Positions 34,887 to 42,885 of a stretch of 64,000 nt of DNA are shown here, one piece after another. The stretch's first letter is position 1. The number at the start of each line of letters is the position of its first letter. Position numbers and translations under genes: made by a program. The stretch spans positions 248,001 to 312,000 of the forward strand of contig NZ_JAVFWO010000004.1 of NCBI RefSeq assembly GCF_031085295.1, given 5' to 3'. Below the pieces are notes generated by a model. That model made no database searches and was not told where the DNA came from. It was given only the letters and a program-made list of their open reading frames with translations. The stretch is from Microbacterium psychrotolerans (lineage in GTDB: Bacteria > Actinomycetota > Actinomycetes > Actinomycetales > Microbacteriaceae).

Positions 34887-35872
34887 TGAGCGGGCACGAA
34901 CTCCGCAGGGACGCACCGATCTCGCAGGATTCCGCGCGGATTCTGCGAGAATCGCGCGACTCTGCGGAGTTCGTGCACCCGCGGGTCACGGTCGGGGTGA
35001 GCCTGAAGACGTACTTCGGGCACGAGCGCGCCCGCACGTGGTTCGCCGATGTGGCGCGCCGCGCGGCCGCGCATCCCGCCGTGACCGCCGGCGACGTGCG
35101 GCTCTTCGTCATCCCCACGTACCTGCAGATCCCTGCGGCGCTCGAAGCTTTCGCAGGCACCCCGGCGCTGATCGGCGCACAGGACGTCTCGGAGTTCGCG
35201 CCCGGCGCGTACACCGGAGAGGTCACCGCGGCCGAACTCGCCGAGGTCGGGGTCGCGGTCGCCGAGATCGGGCACGCCGAGCGCCGCCGCCTGTTCGACG
35301 AGACCGACGCCGTCACCGCCGCCAAGGCCGCCGCCGCGCTCGCGCACGGCATCACGCCGGTGCTGTGCATCGGCGAGGCCGAGCGCCTCGGCAGCCCCGC
35401 TGCGGCGCTGGCGAACGTCGAGCAGCTCGCCGCCGACCTCGACGGCGTGCCGGCCGGCCCGGTCATCGTCGCGTACGAGCCGGTGTGGGCGATCGGCGCG
35501 GCCGAGCCCGCCCCCGACGAGCACATCGCCACCGTGACCCGCTCCCTCCGCGGCGCGCTCGACGCCGACCCGGCGCGCGCCGGCAGCGTCGTGATCTACG
35601 GCGGGTCGGCGGGCCCGGGCCTGCTCACCCGCCTGGGCGAGAGCGTCGACGGCCTGTTCCTCGGCCGCTTCGCCCACGACCCCGACGCCCTGTTCGCGGT
35701 GCTCGACGAGGCCGGCGTTCTCGCGTCCGCCCGCACCCGCACCGCACCGTCAGATCCGGCGAAACCCCAGTGGATGGACGAGACCGTGGGAGAACCCCAG
35801 GGTCTCGTCCCCGCGCCCGGGTCTCACGGAGAGCTCGGGTCCCACGGCGAGACGCCGGGGGCGAGCGCATGA
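34886..35872 (+). CDS. lerI: TPI-like isomerase, probable L-erythrulose-1-phosphate isomerase, with repeat-derived ends
   Basis: 328 residues from an ATG that overlaps the DerI stop (TGATG). The triosephosphate-isomerase core starts near residue 34. K41 in 'GVSLKTYFG', H130 in 'IGHAERR' and E198 in 'AYEPVWAIG' match the catalytic trio, while the usual asparagine before the lysine is serine and loop 6 is changed, as in tetrulose-phosphate isomerases. Residues 4-31 are encoded by a REP-like palindrome (34894-34976). Residues 284-328 form a tail that overlaps a second palindrome (35776-35810). A GTG at 34997 would give a plain core without the N-terminal extension. It should convert L-erythrulose 1-phosphate to D-erythrulose 4-phosphate. 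Confidence 0.85.
   Translation: MSGHELRRDAPISQDSARILRESRDSAEFVHPRVTVGVSLKTYFGHERARTWFADVARRAAAHPAVTAGDVRLFVIPTYLQIPAALEAFAGTPALIGAQDVSEFAPGAYTGEVTAAELAEVGVAVAEIGHAERRRLFDETDAVTAAKAAAALAHGITPVLCIGEAERLGSPAAALANVEQLAADLDGVPAGPVIVAYEPVWAIGAAEPAPDEHIATVTRSLRGALDADPARAGSVVIYGGSAGPGLLTRLGESVDGLFLGRFAHDPDALFAVLDEAGVLASARTRTAPSDPAKPQWMDETVGEPQGLVPAPGSHGELGSHGETPGASA
34894..34976. repeat. REP-like palindrome, family A, copy 3, inside the lerI reading frame
   Basis: A perfect 15-base inverted repeat pairs GCACGAACTCCGCAG (34894-34908) with 34962-34976, and a second, inner pair GATTCTGCGAGAATC lies at 34939-34953. The core matches the copies at 451-526 and 20304-20378. It starts 8 bases after the DerI stop and is read as residues 4-31 of the TPI-like protein if ATG 34886 is used. 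Confidence 0.75.
35776..35810. repeat. Palindrome with GGACGAGACC arms in the lerI 3' end
   Basis: GGACGAGACC at 35776-35785 is exactly complementary to GGTCTCGTCC at 35801-35810. The CGAGACC/GGTCTCG core and flanking CCCCAG runs resemble the larger palindrome at 53479-53543. It encodes part of the C-terminal tail of the TPI-like protein, outside the catalytic core. Confidence 0.6.
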
Positions 35873-36663
35873 TCGGCCTCGGCACGTACGCCTTCTTCTG
35901 GCAGCACTCCGACCAGGTGCCCGAGCCGCTGTCGCTCGTCGACGCTCTCGAGGCGACCCGGGCGCTCGGCATCGAGCTGTTCCAGATCTGCGACTACGCC
36001 CCGCTCGAGTCCATGAGCGACGCGGAGCTGACGGATGCCGCCGCCGCCGCGCGCGACCTCGGCATCGCGATCGAGCTGGGCACGAAGGGCATCGAGCCCG
36101 ACCGGCTGGCGCGTTTCCTCGGCCTCGCCGGCGTCTTCGATGCACGCCTCGTGCGCAGCATGCTCTACTCGCCCGATACCCGCCCCACGATCGCGCAGGC
36201 GGAGGAATGGCTGCGCACCGCGCTGCCGGCCTATGAGGCCGCTGGCGTCGACCTCGCCCTCGAGACGTACGAGCAGCTCGCGACCGCCGATCTGGTCGGC
36301 CTGGTCGAACGCATCGACAGTCCGCGCCTCGGCATCTGTCTCGACCCGGCGAACGTCGTCGCGCGGCTCGAGCTGCCGCGCGACTGCGTCGAGGCCACCG
36401 CCCCCCACGTCAAGAACGTGCACGTCAAGGACTTCGCCTTCGCCCGCCAGGCCGGCTGGGTCGGCTTCACCTACGGCGGCGCGCCGATGGGCGAAGGACT
36501 GCACGACTACCCCCACCTGCTCGAGACCGTCCGGCCCCGCGAACGCGGGGTCAACGAGATCGTCGAGCACTGGCTCTCCTGGCAGGGAGACGCCGAGACC
36601 ACCGTCCGCACCGAGCGGGAATGGACCCGCCGAACCATCGAATATCTGAGGAGCACGACATGA
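35869..36663 (+). CDS. oiaC: Sugar-phosphate isomerase/epimerase family, probable 3-oxo-isoapionate decarboxylase
   Basis: 264 residues of the AP-endonuclease-2-like barrel. The metal ligands of this fold are visible as E in 'LALETYEQ', D in 'GICLDPANVV', H in 'KNVHVKDFAF', and E in 'GVNEIVEHW'. Proteins of this family beside an apionate oxidoisomerase were assigned as 3-oxo-isoapionate decarboxylase, which yields L-erythrulose and CO2. Here the gene lies directly between the erythrulose-phosphate isomerases and ApnO, with four-base overlaps on both sides, so the assignment is strong by context. Cytosolic. Confidence 0.82.
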   Translation: MIGLGTYAFFWQHSDQVPEPLSLVDALEATRALGIELFQICDYAPLESMSDAELTDAAAAARDLGIAIELGTKGIEPDRLARFLGLAGVFDARLVRSMLYSPDTRPTIAQAEEWLRTALPAYEAAGVDLALETYEQLATADLVGLVERIDSPRLGICLDPANVVARLELPRDCVEATAPHVKNVHVKDFAFARQAGWVGFTYGGAPMGEGLHDYPHLLETVRPRERGVNEIVEHWLSWQGDAETTVRTEREWTRRTIEYLRSTT

Positions 36664-37526
36664 GCACCACCTCGACCGAGACGTACAAGATCGCCGTCGT
36701 CGGCGCCGGCGGGAAGATGGGCATGCGCGTGTCTGACAATCTCGTCAAGACCGCCCACCAGGTCGCGTACGTCGAGAACTCGCCCGCCGGCCAGCAGCGC
36801 ACGATCGATGCAGGCCGCGAGCTGACGGATGCCGCCACCGCCGTCGCCGACGCCGACATCGTCGTGCTGGCGGTGCCGGACCTCGCGCTCGGACCCGTCA
36901 CCGCCGACCTCGTGCCGCAGCTCAAGGCCGGCGCGATCGTGCTGACCCTCGACCCCGCCGCGGCGTACGCCGGACTGCTGACCACCCGCGACGACGTCAT
37001 CCAAGCGGTGGCGCACCCCTGCCACCCGTCGATCTTCCTGCAGCGCCAGACGCCCGAGGAGTGGGCCGACACCTTCGGCGGCATCGCCGCACCGCAGGAC
37101 GCGATCGCCGCGATCGAGTCCGACGACCCCGAGAAGCAGGCGATCGTCGAGGCGACCGTCCGCGCGATCTACGCACCCGTGATCGACGTCCACTGGGTCA
37201 CCATCAAGCAGCTCGCGCAGCTCGAGCCGACCCTCGTCGAGACGGTCGCGTGCATGATCGGCGCGCTGCTCAACGAGGCCCTGCAGGAGGCCGTGAACAC
37301 GATGGGCGTCCCCGAGGCGGCTGCGCGCAGCATCCTGTACGGCCACACCCAGGTCGCCCTCGCCAACGGCCTCCGCGGCGACAACCCGTTCTCGGACGCC
37401 TGCCTCATCGCGATGGACTACGGCCGCGAGAGCATCATCAAGGAGGATTGGAAGAAGATCTTCCGCGACGACGAGCTCGACAAGAACCTCGCACGGATGC
37501 TGCACCTCGACCACATCGAGCGCTGA
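36660..37526 (+). CDS. apnO: Probable D-apionate oxidoisomerase
   Basis: 288 residues. Rossmann motif 'AVVGAGGKMGMRVSDNL' (G-x-GG-x-MG) at the N-terminus, 'LAVPDLALGPV', 'AHPCHPSIFL', then a helical phosphogluconate-dehydrogenase-like C-terminal domain ('IGALLNEALQEAVNTMG' in part, 'ALANGLRGDNPFSDA'). This architecture, annotated in databases as phosphogluconate dehydrogenase C-terminal domain protein, is that of D-apionate oxidoisomerase. That enzyme oxidises D-apionate with NAD and rearranges it to 3-oxo-isoapionate. ATG 36660 has GAGGAG seven bases upstream and overlaps the OiaC stop. Presence of ApnL nearby supports the role. Confidence 0.85.
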   Translation: MSTTSTETYKIAVVGAGGKMGMRVSDNLVKTAHQVAYVENSPAGQQRTIDAGRELTDAATAVADADIVVLAVPDLALGPVTADLVPQLKAGAIVLTLDPAAAYAGLLTTRDDVIQAVAHPCHPSIFLQRQTPEEWADTFGGIAAPQDAIAAIESDDPEKQAIVEATVRAIYAPVIDVHWVTIKQLAQLEPTLVETVACMIGALLNEALQEAVNTMGVPEAAARSILYGHTQVALANGLRGDNPFSDACLIAMDYGRESIIKEDWKKIFRDDELDKNLARMLHLDHIER

Positions 37527-37534
37527 GGACGACG

Positions 37535-38287
37535 ATGACCAGACTTGAAGGCAAGACCGCCCTCGTCACCGGTTCGGGCACCGGCATCGGCCGCGCCGTC
37601 GCGGAGCGGTTCGCCCGTGAGGGCGCGCGCGTCATCATCGCCGACCGGGACGCCGCTGCGGCGAGCGAGACCGCGGACGCCATCGGCCCCTCCGCCCGGG
37701 CTGCCGTCATGGACATCTCCGACGAGGCGTCGGTCGAAGCCGCCTTCGGACTGCTCGGCGCCGAGGGCTGGGCGCCGGACGTCGTCGTCGCCAATGCCGG
37801 CGTGCAGCTGTTCGGGCAGGACGCGGCCGCCGCCGACCTCGATCTCGACGTGTGGAAGCGCACGATCGACATCAACCTGACCGGCACCTTCCTCACCGTC
37901 AAGCACGCGGTCCGGTCGATGCTCGTGAGCGGCGGCGGTTCGATCATCCTCACCGGCAGCCCGACCGGGATCAACGGCGAGGGCCGCGACTTCACCGCGT
38001 ACAGCGCGTCGAAGGCGGGGATCCACGGCCTCGGACGCACGGTCGCGGCGGCGTACGCCGATCGCGGCATCCGGGTCAACACCGTCGTTCCGGCGTATAC
38101 CGAGACCTCACTGGTCACCACGATCACGAGCGACCCGGAGGCGCGCGCGGCGATCATCGGCCGCATTCCGATGGGCCGCGCCGGAGCGCCGGGAGATGTC
38201 GAGGGGATCATGGTGTTCCTCGCGTCGGACGACGCCGCGTTCGCGACGGGCGCGCTGTTCGCGGTCGACGGGGGCATGACGATCTGA
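37535..38287 (+). CDS. Short-chain dehydrogenase/reductase (candidate D-apiose dehydrogenase)
   Basis: 250 residues, classical SDR length. 'TGSGTGIGRAVAERFA' is the cofactor motif, followed by 'VVANAGVQ' (NNAG position), catalytic S in 'ILTGSPTGINGEG', 'YSASKAG' (YxxxK) and 'VNTVVPAYTET'. An acidic residue after the second strand ('IIADRD') favours NAD(H). It starts 8 bases after ApnO. Known D-apiose dehydrogenases belong to the Gfo/Idh/MocA family, and none is visible here. This SDR is therefore the best local candidate to make D-apionolactone, but that is only inferred from position. Another sugar or polyol substrate is possible. Confidence 0.88.
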   Translation: MTRLEGKTALVTGSGTGIGRAVAERFAREGARVIIADRDAAAASETADAIGPSARAAVMDISDEASVEAAFGLLGAEGWAPDVVVANAGVQLFGQDAAAADLDLDVWKRTIDINLTGTFLTVKHAVRSMLVSGGGSIILTGSPTGINGEGRDFTAYSASKAGIHGLGRTVAAAYADRGIRVNTVVPAYTETSLVTTITSDPEARAAIIGRIPMGRAGAPGDVEGIMVFLASDDAAFATGALFAVDGGMTI

Positions 38288-38301
38288 GCGCCGCGCAAGC
38301 C

Positions 38302-38317
38302 CCGCCCCTCGGGGCGG
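38302..38317 (+). terminator. Short GC hairpin after the SDR gene
   Basis: CCGCCCC at 38302-38308 can pair with GGGGCGG at 38311-38317, leaving a tight two-base loop or six pairs with a four-base loop. It lies 15 bases after the SDR stop and before the lactonase. It may attenuate rather than end transcription. Confidence 0.3.
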
Positions 38318-38402
38318 CTCCGCTGTCGCAAGCGGTCGCCGCAGCACGCGAATCGTGGCAGCGGAGCAGCGGCAGCCCGCGGCGAGGACGAGGATGGAGC
38401 GC

Positions 38403-40232
38403 ATGAGCGACGTGTGGGGCGGAGGGCCGGGGAACCGGTGGCAGAGCGGAGCGTGGTCGCTCGAGCTGCGCGACGACGAATTCGCCGACATCGCGTACGA
38501 CGGGCACGTCGTGCTGCGGTCGGTGCGCGCCGTCGTGCGCGACCGCAACTGGGACACGGCGGGCCTGGTGGTCGACCGCGTCGCCGCATCCGACCTCGCA
38601 CTGACGCTGCACGTGCACTCGGCGGGCCTCGGCGCGGACCTGAGCGGCATCGTCCGCGCCGAGGTGCGGGGGCCCGGGCGCCTGCGCGTGCTCACCGACC
38701 TCGAGTCGCGGACGGAGTTCGCGACCAACCGCACCGGCCTGGTCGTGCTGCACCCGCCCGCGCTGGCCGGTGCGGCCGTCCGCGTCCGGCACTCCGACGG
38801 AACGGTCGTCCACTCCCAGTTCCCCGAGCGCATCAGCCCGCACCAGCCCGCGCTCGACATCGCCGGACTCTCGTGGTCGCGCGGGGGTCTCGAGGTGGAC
38901 GTGCGCTTCACCGGCGACGTCTTCGAGATGGAGGACCAGCGCAACTGGACGGATGCCTCGTACAAGACGTACAGCCGCCCGCTCGCCCTGCCCTTCCCGT
39001 ACACGCTCGCCGCCGGCGAACGGGTCGTGCAGACGATCGACATCGCCGTGTCGGGCACTCCCACGACCGCTGATCCCGATCCCGTGGCCCGCATCCGGCT
39101 CGAGGAGGGGCCGCCGCTCCCGGCGATCGGCGTCTCGGCCTCGACCGCGCCCGACCCGGCCCCGGCGGACCGGTGGCCGGCGGATGGTGGCGCCTGGCCG
39201 GCGACGGTGCTCGTCGAGCTCGACCTCGCGACCCGCAACTGGCGCGCAGCCCTCGATCGCGCCGCCGGCCGTGATCGCGCCGAAAGCAGCCCCGGGTCGC
39301 CGGGTGAGAGCGACCGAGACGAAGCGGCGCCGCGCCCGCTCGATGTGCGCTTCGTGCTCGACGAGTCCGACCCCGCGAGCATCGACGAAGCCGTGCACGC
39401 GCTCCGGGGCCTCCCGGTCGCGCGCGTCACCGCTTTCCGGCCCACCGGCCCGGCGCGCCATGTCTCCGATCTCGACGCGATCGCCCGGCTGCGCCACGCG
39501 CTGACCGAGGCGGGACTCGACATCGCTGTGGTCGGCGGAGTGCGCTCGCACTTCACCGAGCTCAACCGCGAGCACCATCGCCTGCCGCGCGGGCTCGCCG
39601 GCATCGTGTTCAGCAGCACGCCGCTGTTCCACAGCCTCAGCACCGCGCAGCTGGTCGAGTCGCTGCCGATGCAGCGCATCGTCGCGACGCAGGGCGTGCG
39701 CATCGCCGCGGGCATCCCGGTGCACATCGGCCCGATCTCGCTGCGTCCGCACTTCAACGACGTGGCGACGACTCCCCCGCCGATGCCCGAGCACGACGAC
39801 CTGCGCGACGGCTACGGCTCGGCACTGCTCGACGCGGTCGACCCGCGGCAGTCGGCACCGCAGCTCGCTGCCTGGACCATCGCCAGCGCCGCCGCCCTCG
39901 CCGTGCCCGGCGTCGCCACGCTCGCCTACTTCGAGGAATGGGGGCCGCGCGGCGTCCGCACGGCCGACGGCACCCCGCTTCCCGCGCTCGCCGCAGTCTC
40001 GGCTCTCGCCGCGATGGCCGGTGCGCCGGGTCTGCGCGGCGACTCCCCCGACGGTCTCGTGTGGGCGCTCGGCGCCCGCACCGCCGACGGCGGGAGCGAC
40101 AGCGGCGCCGGCGCGCGTGACACCGTACTCCTCGCGAATCTGGACGATCGCGCGCGACAGGTCGAGGTGACCCTTCCGGGTGGCGAGACCCGCACCGCCG
40201 AGGTGCCGCCGGGGTCGTTCCTGCCGCTCTGA
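38403..40232 (+). CDS. apnL: Probable D-apionate lactonase
   Basis: 609 residues from ATG 38403; ATG 38394 is in frame and also has a good GAGGA site. The segments 'VVRDRNWDTAG', 'FATNRTGLVVLHPP', 'FPERISPHQPALDI' and 'FEMEDQRNWTDASYKTYSRPLA' (each quoted in part) are the conserved blocks of D-apionate lactonase. Catalytic residues are not known to me. The enzyme opens D-apionolactone, the product of D-apiose oxidation, to D-apionate for ApnO. No signal peptide, so cytosolic. It closes the run of apionate genes and converges with the P450 operon. Confidence 0.85.
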   Translation: MSDVWGGGPGNRWQSGAWSLELRDDEFADIAYDGHVVLRSVRAVVRDRNWDTAGLVVDRVAASDLALTLHVHSAGLGADLSGIVRAEVRGPGRLRVLTDLESRTEFATNRTGLVVLHPPALAGAAVRVRHSDGTVVHSQFPERISPHQPALDIAGLSWSRGGLEVDVRFTGDVFEMEDQRNWTDASYKTYSRPLALPFPYTLAAGERVVQTIDIAVSGTPTTADPDPVARIRLEEGPPLPAIGVSASTAPDPAPADRWPADGGAWPATVLVELDLATRNWRAALDRAAGRDRAESSPGSPGESDRDEAAPRPLDVRFVLDESDPASIDEAVHALRGLPVARVTAFRPTGPARHVSDLDAIARLRHALTEAGLDIAVVGGVRSHFTELNREHHRLPRGLAGIVFSSTPLFHSLSTAQLVESLPMQRIVATQGVRIAAGIPVHIGPISLRPHFNDVATTPPPMPEHDDLRDGYGSALLDAVDPRQSAPQLAAWTIASAAALAVPGVATLAYFEEWGPRGVRTADGTPLPALAAVSALAAMAGAPGLRGDSPDGLVWALGARTADGGSDSGAGARDTVLLANLDDRARQVEVTLPGGETRTAEVPPGSFLPL

Positions 40233-40297
40233 CGCCGCCGCGCCCCCACTCGCCGCCGCCGCACGCACGGGCGTCACCGCGTCCCGTTGACGCCCGC

Positions 40298-41494
40298 TCA
40301 GGGAGCGGCGGCACTCCACGCGACCTCGACGGCGCCGGCTTCGTATGTCGCGACGGGATGTGCGAACGGCAGCGGGGAGAGCTGCTCGGCATGCACCAGA
40401 CGGATGCCGGGAGCCGCGGCGAGCAGCTGTCCGACGGCCTCGCGGATCTCGAGGCGCGCGAGCTGCTGGCCGACGCAGCCGTGCGGCCCGTGCCCGAACC
40501 CGAGATGACCGAACGCGTCGCGGGTGACGTCGAACATGTCGGGATCCTCGTACTGCCGCTCATCGTGATTCGCGGCGACGGGAGAGACGGCGACGGTCGT
40601 GCCGGCGGCGATGGCGACGCCGTGCAGCTCGAGGTCCTCCCGCGCCGTCCGCGGGAACAGCGTGACGAACATCGCGCCCACCCGCATGAACTCCTCGATC
40701 GCTCCCGAGAGGGCCGCGGGATCGTCCCGCAGGATGGCGAGCTGGTCGGGATGGGTGAGCAGAGCCACCATCGCCGTGGCGATGAGGTACGCCACCGAAT
40801 CGCGGCCCGAGGTCATCAGGACCAGCAGGATCCCTTCGACCTCGGCACGCGTCCACTCGCCCTGCAGCAGGTGGGTGACCACGTCGTCGCCGGGTGCGTC
40901 CTCCCTCCCGGCGAGGAGGTCGCGGATGTAGTCGAACTTCTCCTGAGTCGTCGACGTTCCGGTCACGAAGAGCTCGCCGAACCGCGGCGCCAGCGCGTCG
41001 GGCACGCCCAGGACGAGGCAGTGCGTGCGCATCGAGATCGGCGTCGCGTAGTGCGCGAACAGGTCAGCGGGCTGGTCACGGGCGAGGAACTCGGCGAGCT
41101 GCGAGGTAACGATGGCGGCGACCGCATCCTCACGCGCCCGCACCGCCCGCATCGAGAACTGCGAGATGATCGCCCGTCGCATGCGGAGGTGCTGATCGCC
41201 GTCGAGCGCGAGCAGGTTCGAGGCGGCGAGGGCGGCGTGTCCGGCCTCGTCGAGATCGTCGAGGTACGTCCCCTCCTGCGGGTGAGGGAATCGGTGGACC
41301 GCGACGGTGAACCGCGGGTCCGCCAGCACATCGCGCGCCAGCGCATGCCGGGTGACGATGAGTCCGTCGGGCCCGTCGGGGTAGCGCAGCGGCGTCGCGG
41401 GCGCCTCGTCGCGCCAGGTCGCCAGCGCCGGCGAGGGCGCGAGAGGCGTGCCGTCGGTCGGGAGGCGACGCTCGTGGTACGGGCATCCGGTCAT
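40298..41494 (-). CDS. Cytochrome P450
   Basis: 398 residues, typical soluble bacterial P450 length. The heme loop 'FGHGPHGCVGQQLAR' puts the ligand at C340. The K-helix motif is 'EEFMR' (E268, R271). The I-helix reads 'MTSGRDSVAYL', where the usual D-T pair is D232-S233. It is the last gene of a tight operon with its own ferredoxin reductase and ferredoxin (ATGA overlaps at 41491 and 42618), a complete class I electron chain. The substrate is unknown. The CYP group resembles catabolic or tailoring actinobacterial enzymes, and there is no biosynthetic core gene nearby. Confidence 0.92.
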   Translation of the reverse strand: MTGCPYHERRLPTDGTPLAPSPALATWRDEAPATPLRYPDGPDGLIVTRHALARDVLADPRFTVAVHRFPHPQEGTYLDDLDEAGHAALAASNLLALDGDQHLRMRRAIISQFSMRAVRAREDAVAAIVTSQLAEFLARDQPADLFAHYATPISMRTHCLVLGVPDALAPRFGELFVTGTSTTQEKFDYIRDLLAGREDAPGDDVVTHLLQGEWTRAEVEGILLVLMTSGRDSVAYLIATAMVALLTHPDQLAILRDDPAALSGAIEEFMRVGAMFVTLFPRTAREDLELHGVAIAAGTTVAVSPVAANHDERQYEDPDMFDVTRDAFGHLGFGHGPHGCVGQQLARLEIREAVGQLLAAAPGIRLVHAEQLSPLPFAHPVATYEAGAVEVAWSAAAP

Positions 41495-42621
41495 ACGAGA
41501 CTCCCTTCGGCGCGGAGGAGGTCGGCCCGGGCCAGCCGGAATTCGCGCGCCATGTTCCAGCCGACGAGCGCCTCCACGCGCCCCTCGCGCCGGGCAGCGA
41601 AGACGAAGCGGTCGCCGTCACCCTCGCCCGCGATCACGTGCAGCTCGGCGTCGGGACGCACCGTGCCGTGGACGAGGATGCGCGTGCCGAAGAGCGTCGT
41701 CCAGAAGAACGGCTCGATGGGCGGGGACGCCGCACCGGTGGCGATGGCACGGGCCACCGCCTGCGCCTGCAGGATCGCCGTCTGCTGGTGCTCGGTGCGT
41801 CGTGGACGGCCGTCCGACGGATCGGTCCAGGCCGCGACATCGCCGACCGCGTGGATCCCGTCGGCCGCGCGGCCGTTCACATCGCAGACCACCCCGTCGG
41901 CGATCTCGAGGCCGGAGCCGCGCAGCCACTCGACGGCGGGGGTGCAGCCGACGGCGCTCACGACGACCGACGCGCCGACGATGGTGCCGTCGGCGAGGCG
42001 CACGCCGGCGGCGTCCACAGTGACGACGTGCGCCCAGGTGCGCAGCTCGACGCCGTTCTCGCGCAGCAGGCCGCCGACGCGCTCCGAGAGGGGCGGCCCG
42101 AGGCCGCCGAGCGACACCCCCTCGCCGCGGGCGATCAGAGTCACCGCGCATCCCCCTGCGTGCGCCGACGAGGCCACCTCGCAGCCGAGCACCCCCGCGC
42201 CGATGATCGCGATCCGGTCGCCCCGCGCGAGCAGGCGGCGCAGGCGGTGCGCGTCCTCGATCGTCCGCAGCGTCTGCGACGCCCGGAACGGCTGCCGCGG
42301 CACTGCGCCGGTGGCGATCACCAGCTCGTCGTAGGCGATCCGTTCGCGACCGACCGCCACTTCGCGTCGCCGCGGGTCGAGCCCCGTCGCGCGGCGGCCG
42401 AGGCGGAAGGTCGCGTCGAGCCCGCTGAGCTCGGCGCCGCCGCGGATCGGAGCGGCATCCCACTCTCCGGAGAGGACCTGCTTCGACAGGGCCGGGCGAC
42501 TGTAGGGTGCGTGGCGTTCGGCGCCGAGAAGGGTGATGCGCCCGTCGAACCCCTGGGCACGCAGGCTCTCGGCTGTCGTCAGCCCCGCGACCGAGGCGCC
42601 GACGATCAGCACATGCGTCAT
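41491..42621 (-). CDS. FAD-dependent ferredoxin reductase
   Basis: 376 residues of the rubredoxin/ferredoxin reductase (NirB-like, AifA-like) family. 'IVGASVAGLTTAESLR' is the FAD dinucleotide site, 'APYSRPALSKQVL' is a family hallmark, 'IIGAGVLGCEVAS' is the NADH site, and 'GIHAVGDVAAW' is the second FAD contact. It passes electrons from NAD(P)H to the small ferredoxin upstream, which feeds the P450. Both of its ends overlap the neighbouring genes by four bases, so the three are translationally coupled. Confidence 0.92.
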   Translation of the reverse strand: MTHVLIVGASVAGLTTAESLRAQGFDGRITLLGAERHAPYSRPALSKQVLSGEWDAAPIRGGAELSGLDATFRLGRRATGLDPRRREVAVGRERIAYDELVIATGAVPRQPFRASQTLRTIEDAHRLRRLLARGDRIAIIGAGVLGCEVASSAHAGGCAVTLIARGEGVSLGGLGPPLSERVGGLLRENGVELRTWAHVVTVDAAGVRLADGTIVGASVVVSAVGCTPAVEWLRGSGLEIADGVVCDVNGRAADGIHAVGDVAAWTDPSDGRPRRTEHQQTAILQAQAVARAIATGAASPPIEPFFWTTLFGTRILVHGTVRPDAELHVIAGEGDGDRFVFAARREGRVEALVGWNMAREFRLARADLLRAEGSLV

Positions 42622-42815
42622 CGGTCCGCCACGCGGATCGCCCGCGCGGGGCACAGCGATGCCGCCCGCACGGCCGCCGCGATCTCGTCCTGGGCGGTCG
42701 GGTCGGGGTCGAGCACGACGACGATGCCGTCATCGTCCTGGTCGAACAGCGTGCCCGCCACGAGCGCGCATTGGCCCGCGCCCACGCAGGCCGTGGTGTC
42801 GGCGAAGATCGTCAT
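42618..42815 (-). CDS. Small [3Fe-4S]-type ferredoxin
   Basis: 65 residues. 'ACVGAGQCALVAG' provides two cluster cysteines with the CxxxxxC spacing, and 'ASLCPARAIRV' the third, so a [3Fe-4S] cluster of the P450-partner type is expected. It is the first gene of the operon with ferredoxin reductase and P450. The start ATG at 42815 faces the divergent AraC gene across about 60 bases. Confidence 0.9.
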   Translation of the reverse strand: MTIFADTTACVGAGQCALVAGTLFDQDDDGIVVVLDPDPTAQDEIAAAVRAASLCPARAIRVADR

Positions 42816-42855
42816 GAGAGCAATATCCGCCGATTCAACGGCGTATTCCACGTGT

Positions 42856-42885
42856 ATGTTGACGTCATGTCGGAGGATGTTGACG
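42856..42885 (+). promoter_or_regulatory. Direct repeat, probable AraC-family binding site
   Basis: ATGTTGACG occurs at 42856-42864 and again at 42877-42885, exactly 21 bases apart. Two direct half-sites two helical turns apart are the classic AraC-family arrangement. The repeat overlaps the possible ATG starts of the AraC gene, so the true start may be GTG 42889, with GGAGG at 42872-42876. Confidence 0.55.

Noticed and set aside
34886-35872. Reading the TPI-like gene as the glycolytic triosephosphate isomerase
   Set aside because: Asparagine before the catalytic lysine is replaced by serine, loop 6 differs, and the gene sits between tetrulose-type enzymes rather than with gap and pgk.
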